A stretch of DNA of 17,155 nt from Chloroflexi bacterium UBA2235 (lineage in GTDB: Bacteria > Chloroflexota > UBA11872 > UBA12225), in NCBI GenBank assembly GCA_002347925.1, contig DDYL01000161.1:11836-28990 (forward strand), written 5' to 3'. A model generated the notes under the pieces. That model was not told the origin of the DNA. It was given only the letters and a program-made list of their open reading frames with translations, and made no database searches. A program made the position numbers and the translations under genes. This document shows, one piece after another, positions 1-6,979 of this stretch; positions within the stretch are counted from its first letter, which is position 1; each line of letters starts with the position of its first letter.

Positions 1-646
1 TGAGAGGCTGATCCTCAGGAAGTTCAGACACCTTTATGCTGAACTCGACCCTGGTACGCCCGGAAAAGACAGGATTGAGGCGACTGGTCGCTGCAGAGAG
101 GCGGGCTTGCGTGACGCCATCGGGCAGCGTGACTAATTGCTGTTTCACTGTGCCGTCATGCAGGACGACAATGATCAGGCCAAGATGTTCCTGCATCTGG
201 ACTGCCTCGACGTGCTTGAGGCGAGACTGACGCATGTGAGGGGCGGTGACGATCGCGGCTGCCTGAACCCCGCGGGCAAGCGTGACCGCTGCCAGCTGCA
301 GCCATTCCTCACGAATGAGAGCGACTTGGTGGAACTGGTGGCGCAACGTGACCCGTTCGGATCGCGAGAGTTGGCGTTCCGCCATCAGGCGTTGCACGAA
401 ATACCGGTATCCGGTTTCAGACGGTATGCGACCGGCAGAGGTGTGAGGCTGGCAGATGTATCCGCGTGCCTCAAGTTCGGCCAACTCATTGCGGACCGTG
501 GCGGAACTGACACCAAGGCCGTGCTCGCGGACAAGGGTCTCCGACGCGACTGGCGACGCATGGCGAACGTACTGGTCGACGACCGCCTTCAGGATGCGCG
601 CCTGGCGTTCCGTCAACACGTGGTCCGCAGCGTTCCGTCCCTCCAC
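1..646 (-). CDS. hrcA: Heat-inducible transcription repressor HrcA (partial, C-terminus off the left edge)
   Basis: HrcA is the cytoplasmic dimeric repressor that binds CIRCE operators and silences chaperone genes (groE, dnaK) until heat stress. I translated the minus strand by hand: 215 residues are visible of the roughly 340-350 usual for the family. Residues 11-88 carry the N-terminal winged-helix domain, with LTERQARILK at 11-20, SSATVRNELAELE at 47-59 and the family signature QPHTSAGRIPSETGYR at 66-81. The GAF-like central domain follows and is cut by the window edge. I chose the GTG at 646 because a GAGG Shine-Dalgarno lies 9 bases before it; in-frame GTG or TTG codons at 655, 661 and 664 are alternatives, and an in-frame TGA lies just beyond. 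A CIRCE element lies 57 bases upstream, so autoregulation is expected. grpE, dnaK or dnaJ may follow off the left edge, but that cannot be seen. Confidence 0.96.
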   Translation of the reverse strand, partial: MEGRNAADHVLTERQARILKAVVDQYVRHASPVASETLVREHGLGVSSATVRNELAELEARGYICQPHTSAGRIPSETGYRYFVQRLMAERQLSRSERVTLRHQFHQVALIREEWLQLAAVTLARGVQAAAIVTAPHMRQSRLKHVEAVQMQEHLGLIIVVLHDGTVKQQLVTLPDGVTQARLSAATSRLNPVFSGRTRVEFSIKVSELPEDQPL

Positions 647-702
647 GACATTCACCCTCACCAACGGTCACCGTCAACGCGCGACTGGTGCCGACAATCG
701 AG

Positions 703-729
703 TTAGCAGTCGCCGAACGAGACTGCTAA
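703..729 (-). promoter_or_regulatory. CIRCE operator (variant) upstream of hrcA
   Basis: The sequence is TTAGCAGTC, nine bases, GACTGCTAA: two perfect 9-base arms with the canonical 9-base spacing. The family consensus is TTAGCACTC-N9-GAGTGCTAA, so each arm differs at one position, and the two changes are symmetric and keep the palindrome perfect. It sits 57 bases before the hrcA start, as expected for HrcA autoregulation. Confidence 0.93.
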
Positions 730-737
730 CAGTACCC

Positions 738-743
738 AGCATA
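738..743 (-). promoter_or_regulatory. Possible -10 box for hrcA
   Basis: On the minus strand TATGCT occurs here, which would place the transcription start just before or at the CIRCE element, the usual arrangement. I found no convincing TTGACA-like -35 box 16-19 bases further upstream, so this is only a candidate. Confidence 0.25.
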
Positions 744-808
744 GCAAACGGGGCAGAAAATACGGTGACATCCAGGCGGAATACTGACAGGCATCCGGGG
801 CTGGATCA

Positions 809-2395
809 TCAGTATGCGCTGCTGTCGCGCACCAGAAGAATGGCCGTGCGCAGAATGATCTTGATGTCCAACCAAAGTGACCAGTTATCCACGTAATAAA
901 GATCGTATTTTGTGCGTTCCTCGATGGGAACGTCACCCCGCAGGCCGTTTACCTGGGCCCAACCGGTAAGTCCGGCGCGTTCACGCAAGCGACGGAGGTA
1001 GTCCGGGACGCTCTCGCTGAACTGGGCAACGAACATTGGCCTCTCGGGCCGGGGGCCGACCACGCTCATGTCCCCGACAAGGACGTTGATGAACTGGGGC
1101 CATTCGTCGAGGGAATGCCTACGCAGGAAAGTGCCAATCCGTGTACGGCGCGGGTCATTGGGCACGGTCCAGAACTGACCAGTCCGCTTCTCGGCGTCCT
1201 GAACCATGGATCGGAACTTTATCGCGTGGAATCTCTTTCCGTCCTGACCGAGACGTTCCTGCGCGAAAAAGACCGGACCCGGAGACTCCAGGCGGACGAG
1301 CAACGCGATGACCAGCATCATCGGTGCAGTCAGGATCAGGACCGTTCCCGAAAACATGACATCAAAGACGCGTTTGACAGACCTTTGCCATCCCTCCAAC
1401 TCACTCGCTCGCAGGGAAACCAGCGGCAGTCCCTGCAGGTTCACGAGCGATGCATCGTTGACGAGGGTCTGGAACAAGTCCGGATAGACGCGGATTCCGA
1501 CGGGTTGCCCCTCGCAACGGTTGACCAGTTTCATCAATTCGAGGTTCGAAAGGGTGGGATCAGCGAGGATGAGTTCCTGCGGCTGAATTGCGATCAGGAT
1601 GTCATCAATCATGTCGAGCTTCCCGACAACGGGAATGACCGTCCCCGCTGGCGTTGCACCAACCGGAAGGGTGCCGTCGATGAAGCCCGCGACGCGGTAC
1701 CCGAGGTGTGACGACCGCGCGAAGTGCTGTGCAACCCGGACACCGGCAGAGCCGGCACCGACGATCAGGGTGGTTCGGACACCTGTTCCACGAGACGCCA
1801 ACCACCCGCGCCACCGGATCCACATGAGCCGTCCAAGAAACGAAAGAAGCGAACACGCTAGCCAGACGTAGGCGACCAGCAATCTCGAATAGTCCGGCCA
1901 ACCGCGGATCACGAACGACGCGATCGCGACCGTGACGACCAGTCCCACCAGCACGGCGGTGAACAGGCGGAACACCTGGTCAATGGCGTTCACGAGTTGC
2001 CGGGTCTGGTAGAGGCCGTACGCCGCAAAGGCGACGAGCGTGACCGGAGTGGCCAGGGACAGGAACCCGGCATACGAGCGGAGGCTGTGCACCTCGTCGG
2101 CGACCGGCAACTGCAGGACGAACCTCAAAACGTATGCAACGAGAAAACCGGCACCAATTGCGAGCGTATCGAATACGATCAGGAACGCCGGTGTGAGGGC
2201 GATACGCTGGAATGTCGTCAAAGACACGGTTGGGACGACGGCTCGCGCGACTGCGCGGTACATCGACGACGACCCGGGACGTCGCTCAGGGAACGAAATC
2301 GCGGGCCGGTCATCGCCACCAAGTTCAGAGACGTGACCACCGGTGGAACTCGGATGGTCCTCAGAAACCGCTATGCCGGTTACCGTCGCCTTCAT
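809..2395 (-). CDS. Polyprenyl-phosphate sugar-1-phosphate transferase (exopolysaccharide initiating enzyme)
   Basis: This membrane enzyme transfers a sugar 1-phosphate from a nucleotide sugar to undecaprenyl phosphate, the first step of exopolysaccharide or O-antigen assembly. Residues are counted from a TTG at 2506 (565 residues). There are about four N-terminal membrane helices (104-131, 144-165, 180-201, 208-229), a Rossmann-like segment with LIVGAGSAGVRVAQ (247-260), a hydrophobic hairpin (384-405) and the C-terminal bacterial sugar transferase domain (375-565). That domain has KFRSM (430-434), DEWPQ (467-471), VGPRPERP (483-490) and GLTGWAQVNG (512-521). The start is unresolved: TTG 2506, ATG 2479, ATG 2395 and ATG 2263 are in frame and none has a good ribosome site. 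I give ATG 2395 (528 residues); 2263 would give 484, nearest the usual length. It ends the gene block. The substrate sugar cannot be read from sequence. Confidence 0.93.
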   Translation of the reverse strand: MKATVTGIAVSEDHPSSTGGHVSELGGDDRPAISFPERRPGSSSMYRAVARAVVPTVSLTTFQRIALTPAFLIVFDTLAIGAGFLVAYVLRFVLQLPVADEVHSLRSYAGFLSLATPVTLVAFAAYGLYQTRQLVNAIDQVFRLFTAVLVGLVVTVAIASFVIRGWPDYSRLLVAYVWLACSLLSFLGRLMWIRWRGWLASRGTGVRTTLIVGAGSAGVRVAQHFARSSHLGYRVAGFIDGTLPVGATPAGTVIPVVGKLDMIDDILIAIQPQELILADPTLSNLELMKLVNRCEGQPVGIRVYPDLFQTLVNDASLVNLQGLPLVSLRASELEGWQRSVKRVFDVMFSGTVLILTAPMMLVIALLVRLESPGPVFFAQERLGQDGKRFHAIKFRSMVQDAEKRTGQFWTVPNDPRRTRIGTFLRRHSLDEWPQFINVLVGDMSVVGPRPERPMFVAQFSESVPDYLRRLRERAGLTGWAQVNGLRGDVPIEERTKYDLYYVDNWSLWLDIKIILRTAILLVRDSSAY

Positions 2396-2535
2396 GCGGG
2401 TACGCCGCCGACGTCCGCCAAGTTCAGTTCCCATCGGCAAGTCCGGGTCTGCCTGACCACGCACGAGCTGCTGAGGCATCCCCCAAACGGCTGGCAACCC
2501 GGTCAATCGCTGTCACGATGGGATTTCCTGTCAGG

Positions 2536-3522
2536 CTAGGAAACGCGTCGGTGCGCCTTCGGGCGCATCTGGTCACGGAGCACCGCAATCGCCCCAAAGG
2601 CGACGATGCCAGTGGTCACCAGGAAGTTCTGGACGACACCAGCGCGCGACGCCTGATGCTTTCGATAGAAGATGTGCATCGCCCGATAGAACTCGATGGT
2701 GCATCGCAACGGTCGGGTTCGGCTGCTCTGGCCCTTGAGATGGGTCACCACTATGGAGGGAAGGTAACGGGCCTTCCAGCCAGCCTTGCCGACCCGAAGG
2801 CACAAGTCGAGATCCTCTCCGTACATCCAGAACGATTCGTCGAAGAGGCCGGCAATCTCGAGGGCCTCACGACGGACCATCATGAACGATCCGGCAACCG
2901 CATCCACGGTTGCCGGCTGGTCGGGGTCCAGGTAGGTGAGGTTGTAAGCGCCAAATTCTCGGACCTTGGGAAAGCGTCTGGGCAAGCCAAGGAAATGGTA
3001 TAGGGCGATGCTCGGCGTTGGAAATGAACGCCGTGCCGAGAGATCGAGGGAACCATCAGCCCGGACGAGCTTCGGACCAACGATCCCGTATCCGGGGTTT
3101 GCCTCAAGGTCTGCAACGGCCAGCGCAAGGGCATCCGGCGGAATGACGGTGTCAGGGTTCAAGAGTAGAAGGTAGTTCCCGTGAGAACGTCGGAGGCCAA
3201 GGTTGGACGCAGTACCGAAACCGGGATTCTCAGGCGCCTGGATTACGGTCACCGCCGGGTACTCGGCCCTGATCCGATCTCCAGAACCGTCGGTCCCGGC
3301 ATCTACGACGATGACGTCCACGCCAAACGACACCTTACTGGCGAACACCGACTGAAGGCACCTGATGACCAGGTCGGAAACGTTGTACGTGACGATGACA
3401 ACCGATACGAAGGGTTCACGTTGGCGAACTGGTTCGCCGGCACTCTCGCCGGGTAGGGTCGCTGAGGACTTCAGGCCATGTACCATTACATGGTCGGCGT
3501 TATGGTAACCGTTCGTCACCAT
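2536..3522 (-). CDS. Glycosyltransferase family 2 (rhamnosyltransferase-like)
   Basis: This is an inverting GT-A glycosyltransferase that probably adds one sugar to the lipid-linked repeat unit at the cytoplasmic membrane face. Counting from ATG 3522 (328 residues), the GT2 core has VVIVTYN at 41-47, the nucleotide-binding DAGTDGS region at 74-80, NPGFGTASNLGL at 99-110 (common in rhamnosyltransferase-like GT2 enzymes), LLLLNPDT at 118-125 in place of a strict DxD, and FWMYGEDLDLCLR at 231-243 with the likely catalytic ED pair. A hydrophobic stretch near 297-315 may anchor it. The reading frame stays open upstream to 3663, but I chose ATG 3522 because it overlaps the stop of the preceding gene as TAATG, which suggests translational coupling. 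The acceptor and donor sugars are unknown. Confidence 0.92.
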   Translation of the reverse strand: MVTNGYHNADHVMVHGLKSSATLPGESAGEPVRQREPFVSVVIVTYNVSDLVIRCLQSVFASKVSFGVDVIVVDAGTDGSGDRIRAEYPAVTVIQAPENPGFGTASNLGLRRSHGNYLLLLNPDTVIPPDALALAVADLEANPGYGIVGPKLVRADGSLDLSARRSFPTPSIALYHFLGLPRRFPKVREFGAYNLTYLDPDQPATVDAVAGSFMMVRREALEIAGLFDESFWMYGEDLDLCLRVGKAGWKARYLPSIVVTHLKGQSSRTRPLRCTIEFYRAMHIFYRKHQASRAGVVQNFLVTTGIVAFGAIAVLRDQMRPKAHRRVS

Positions 3523-5816
3523 TACTCGGTCGTCCGCACAGTCATGGGTCTGCGATCGTGGGACGGGAGACCGCGGGAATACCTCCACCACAGTCCGACA
3601 GGGTAACCCACCATCTTGGCCACGTCCCCAACCACGCGCACCAGGGGCAGGAGGGGTGCGCACCGCATGAAATCTCCCGGTGATGTCGCCATGATGGCAA
3701 GGCGCAACAGCGGCCGGCGCAGGTAACCGATTGCACCGGCGAGCAGCACCGTACCTGGCAACACACCTAGTCGTCGGTCCGAGGCACCCACGGCGAGCAC
3801 GATAGCCCCAAGGTAGGCGCCGTACCTGATGGCGTGCCGGAGCGCGAATAGTCCTGCCTTGCCATCGCCACGCGCGTAGCGGTAGTACTGCACGAAGAAT
3901 GCGGCTGCGGACGGTCGCGGGCGAAAGCGGACAACCGCACGCGGCTGAAACCGGAACACGACGCCGAGGCGACGCAGTGCCAGGTCGAATACAAGGTCTT
4001 CACCATAGTCCAGCCACTCCGGATACCCCCCCACCCGGGCGAACTCGGTCCGACGGAAAGCCACTGACCGACTGGACGGCAAAAACCGCGCCGGCTCGAT
4101 GTCCTCGACCAACGGCAACGTGGTCGCAGCAAGCGCGCGCTCCCAATCTGTCTCCGGTGCACCAACGAAGAAACCGCTGACTACACCGACGCCGGCCTCC
4201 AAATCAAATGGCGCCACAAGGCGGGAGAACCAGTCCGAGGCGAGCACAGTCCCGGCGTCCACGGCCGCAATCACGCCCCCAACGGCGGAACCGACAGCGA
4301 GATTGCGCCCGCGCGAGATGTTGGCACCGGGCTCCGACCGCACCGACACACGTAGTCCCGAGGCAATTACATCCGGACGCGACGAATACTCACGGATAAC
4401 CCGGACTGTGCCATCATCCGACCCGCCATCGACGATGACCATCTCCGCGGGCGGCGGTTGCTGCCGGGCGACGCCGGAAATCACTGCACCGACCGTCCGT
4501 GCCTCATTACGGACGGTCGCAATCACACTGGCAGTCGGCCTCAAGTCGCTGATGAGATGACGGTAGACATCGATCAGACGCGGAGTGATCGCAGACCAGT
4601 CATGTCGCGCCTCGGCAAGCAGCCGTGCCCGGCCGGCCATCGATTCCCTGAGAGACGCATCGCGAAGCAAGCGGACCACCGACGCACCCAAATCGGATGC
4701 ATCCTCAGACAAAAGACCGTGGACACCGTCAACAATGCCGGAACCGGCAGCACCGAAAGGCGTCGCCACAACCGGGACACCGGCGGCCATTGCCTCGAGA
4801 ACCTTGAACCTCGTGCCACTTCCCATCCGGATCGGAACGACTGCCACGGTGGCACCGGCAAGCCGGGCACGCATCTCCGCGCCTGAGAGGTACCCAGTGA
4901 CTTCAACACCAGGTCCCGCGAGCGTCTGAACCGCCGGTGACGGATCACGACCGGCGAGGACAACCCGAACTTCCGGAACCGAAGCGCGGACTATCGGGAC
5001 CACCGAGCGCACAAGCCACTCGCACGCGTCTACATTCGGACGGTAGTCAAGCTTCCCGGCGAAGAAGACAGTAGGCGGGACCGTTGGCGACGCCGAAGCG
5101 CGATACGAAGGCACGTCAATCCCATTCGCAATCACCTCGACGGATACACCAGGCGCAATTTCCCGGAGGAGGCCAGCATCCTCATCCGAAACTGCCAGAC
5201 AAGCGTCGGCAGCCGAAGCGTAGAGCGCTTCGCGACGACGGATGCGGGAAGCCTGGACCCACGAGTAGATCGCACGTAGCCACCGGCGCGGGCGCTGCGA
5301 ATCCACCCGGGAGGCCGACGCCTGCAACTGGTATTCAGCATTGTGATCGTCGAAGACGATTCGCGGAGCCCGGTGACCAACAAGCGTCCACGGGGCACGA
5401 TCCCACGCCTCCCGGCGCAAGGCGCCTGGTCCCAGCAGGAACCCGGCCATCTCGAAACCCTCAATCTGGACCACGTCGTACTCGCGCTCACTCAACATGG
5501 AGTCCAGCCGGGAAGAAAATTCAGGCGAGGAAAGGCGCCAGGCCAGGTCGGGCTCGCCGGCAAGGAAGGTGCGCAGGCGAGCCACGAGGCTGCGCATTGG
5601 TACAGGCACTATCTCAATCACCCTGCAGAGCGCGGCGATCTCCACTGGAATTGAAAGCCTGGTGTCGCCAAAAGCGATCAGGTCGACCTCAAACCCGGCA
5701 TCAGCGACTGCCTTCATCAAGTGGAAGTTTCTGAGCGCCGTACCTTGGGTGGCCGGCCATGGCATCTGTGGCATCACGAAGAGCACACGGCCGGTGGTTC
5801 TGCCGTCGCCACTCAC
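3522..5816 (-). CDS. Two-domain glycosyltransferase, GT4 fused to GT2
   Basis: A single 764-residue frame joins two different glycosyltransferase folds. Residues 1-420 are a GT-B, family 4 enzyme: VLFVMPQMPWPATQGTALRN at 11-30, FDDHNAEYQ at 155-163, FFAGKLDYRPN at 251-261, and the donor-site stretch GTRFKVLEAMAAGVPVVATP at 334-353. Residues 429-650 are a GT-A, family 2 enzyme: VIATVRNEA at 431-439, IVDGGSDDGT at 461-470, a VDAG motif at 519-522 where DxD is usual, and YGEDLVFDLALRR at 604-616. Hydrophobic segments near 667-700 suggest membrane association. It starts at a GTG that overlaps the previous TGA by four bases (GTGA), with AGAGG about ten bases upstream. It could add two consecutive sugars. 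I saw no stop or frame break at the junction. Confidence 0.92.
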   Translation of the reverse strand: MSGDGRTTGRVLFVMPQMPWPATQGTALRNFHLMKAVADAGFEVDLIAFGDTRLSIPVEIAALCRVIEIVPVPMRSLVARLRTFLAGEPDLAWRLSSPEFSSRLDSMLSEREYDVVQIEGFEMAGFLLGPGALRREAWDRAPWTLVGHRAPRIVFDDHNAEYQLQASASRVDSQRPRRWLRAIYSWVQASRIRRREALYASAADACLAVSDEDAGLLREIAPGVSVEVIANGIDVPSYRASASPTVPPTVFFAGKLDYRPNVDACEWLVRSVVPIVRASVPEVRVVLAGRDPSPAVQTLAGPGVEVTGYLSGAEMRARLAGATVAVVPIRMGSGTRFKVLEAMAAGVPVVATPFGAAGSGIVDGVHGLLSEDASDLGASVVRLLRDASLRESMAGRARLLAEARHDWSAITPRLIDVYRHLISDLRPTASVIATVRNEARTVGAVISGVARQQPPPAEMVIVDGGSDDGTVRVIREYSSRPDVIASGLRVSVRSEPGANISRGRNLAVGSAVGGVIAAVDAGTVLASDWFSRLVAPFDLEAGVGVVSGFFVGAPETDWERALAATTLPLVEDIEPARFLPSSRSVAFRRTEFARVGGYPEWLDYGEDLVFDLALRRLGVVFRFQPRAVVRFRPRPSAAAFFVQYYRYARGDGKAGLFALRHAIRYGAYLGAIVLAVGASDRRLGVLPGTVLLAGAIGYLRRPLLRLAIMATSPGDFMRCAPLLPLVRVVGDVAKMVGYPVGLWWRYSRGLPSHDRRPMTVRTTE

Positions 5817-6979
5817 GCGCGTGACGCCTCTAGGAAGACGGCAACGGACTCAGCAGCCGCACGATCCCATGAGAACGAGGCTGCCCGGCGCAGTCCGCGC
5901 GCACGCATCCCTGCCGACAAGTCGGGGTCACCGATCACCCTCTGGATCGCATCCCTCATGCCATCCACGTCCTCCGGACCGACCAGAATGGCAGCATCCC
6001 CGGCGACTTCGGGAAGGCAGGATGAAGTGGACGTAATAACGGGCACACCACACGCCATTGCCTCGACAACAGGAAGCCCGAACCCTTCATACAGCGATGG
6101 ATACACCATTGCCGACGCACCACGATATAGACTCGCGATCATTTCCGTGGACACTCGTCCGAGGAACTCGACACAGTCAGTTAGACGATTTCTATCTATT
6201 AGTTTGACACAGTCTTCGTACGCTGACCCGGGGGCGCCAACAATCTTTACATCCGGTCGCTCAGCTGGACTCATGGCAGCAACGGCCTCGATCAATATCT
6301 TGACATTCTTTCTCTTCTCGATTGATCCGACTGTCAAGATATACGGTTTCCGTGATTCGTTGGAACGGAAGACCGGACCACTAGCGACATATCGTGGGTC
6401 CGGTGCCTCGTGGATAACCCGGATTCGCTCCGGATCAGCATCCGTCATGTCAAGCAAATCATCAGCCGTCACCTGGGAAGGGCAGATGATGCGCTCGGCC
6501 GTGCGTGCGGTTCGGTAGATGCCCGAATAATACCGGCGGCTCTCTACCGAATGTGTCTCTGGCACGCGTAAAAATGACAAATCATGAACGGTCACGACGG
6601 TTGCCCACTGGCGCGCCCCGAACAACGAAAGCGGTTCAGGGCAAACATGATCCGGGCTGTGCAGAACGGGCCGGACGCCGGATCGGCCCGGCATTGCACG
6701 CCCAAGCATCAACGCAACCTCGACAGACAGAGCGACGCGTTCAAGGCGGTGATGGGGAGGCGTCCAGGCAGTCGCCGAACGTGCCCAAGCATCGGACAGC
6801 AAGTGTTCCGAATCACGTCGGGAGGCGAAGACCGTGACGTCGATTGGGAACGGGTCGTCCCCAGGTGACGGAAGGTCGCGCAGCGAAGCCATGCCTTCAT
6901 AAAGGTGGCGGATATACCGGCTGATACCGGTGCGGTTGTACGCCATGATGCGGGCATCAAGGACGACGGGGACGGTCAT
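5813..6979 (-). CDS. Glycosyltransferase family 4 (mannosyltransferase-like)
   Basis: This 388-residue retaining GT-B enzyme probably extends the lipid-linked saccharide in the cytoplasm. The N-terminal acceptor domain has LDARIMAYNRTGISRYI (7-23) and VHDLSFLRVPE (131-141). The C-terminal donor domain has the sugar-nucleotide motifs GSIEKRKN (218-225) and YPSLYEGFGLPVVEAMACG (293-311), with E298 and E306 as the E-x7-E pair, followed by LPEVAGDAA. The length is normal for family 4. The ATG start overlaps the upstream TGA by four bases (ATGA), and the stop overlaps the next gene's GTG in the same way, so it lies inside a translationally coupled block. The codons around residues 210-260 are AT-richer than the neighbouring sequence and contain an 11-base inverted repeat. 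The sugar specificity cannot be called. Confidence 0.93.
   Translation of the reverse strand: MTVPVVLDARIMAYNRTGISRYIRHLYEGMASLRDLPSPGDDPFPIDVTVFASRRDSEHLLSDAWARSATAWTPPHHRLERVALSVEVALMLGRAMPGRSGVRPVLHSPDHVCPEPLSLFGARQWATVVTVHDLSFLRVPETHSVESRRYYSGIYRTARTAERIICPSQVTADDLLDMTDADPERIRVIHEAPDPRYVASGPVFRSNESRKPYILTVGSIEKRKNVKILIEAVAAMSPAERPDVKIVGAPGSAYEDCVKLIDRNRLTDCVEFLGRVSTEMIASLYRGASAMVYPSLYEGFGLPVVEAMACGVPVITSTSSCLPEVAGDAAILVGPEDVDGMRDAIQRVIGDPDLSAGMRARGLRRAASFSWDRAAAESVAVFLEASRA
6295..6342. repeat. 11-base perfect inverted repeat inside the GT4 gene
   Basis: ATATCTTGACA at 6295-6305 is mirrored by TGTCAAGATAT at 6332-6342, separated by 26 bases. It lies in a relatively AT-rich patch of the gene and covers codons of the conserved GSIEKRKN motif. 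It could be chance created by coding constraint, or it could form an mRNA hairpin. Confidence 0.5.

Noticed and set aside
137..706. Open frame of 189 codons on the plus strand at the left edge
   Set aside because: It is the complement of hrcA, whose winged-helix motifs and CIRCE operator leave no doubt about the real strand.
730..808. Possible terminator between the polysaccharide block and hrcA
   Set aside because: I could not find a stem with a following T-run in this gap; only short direct repeats (GGATG, CAGGC).
2212..3003. Open frame of 263 codons on the plus strand
   Set aside because: Antisense to the sugar transferase and GT2 genes; no motif and low-complexity, arginine-rich translation typical of shadows.
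3523..3663. N-terminal extension of the GT2 frame up to 3663
   Set aside because: It would overlap the fused glycosyltransferase gene by 142 bases and adds proline/arginine-rich residues; the TAATG junction at 3522 is a better start.
6203..6208. TTGACA boxes at 6203 and 6300 on the plus strand
   Set aside because: They lie inside the GT4 coding sequence on the opposite strand with no matching -10 box at a proper distance and no gene to serve.
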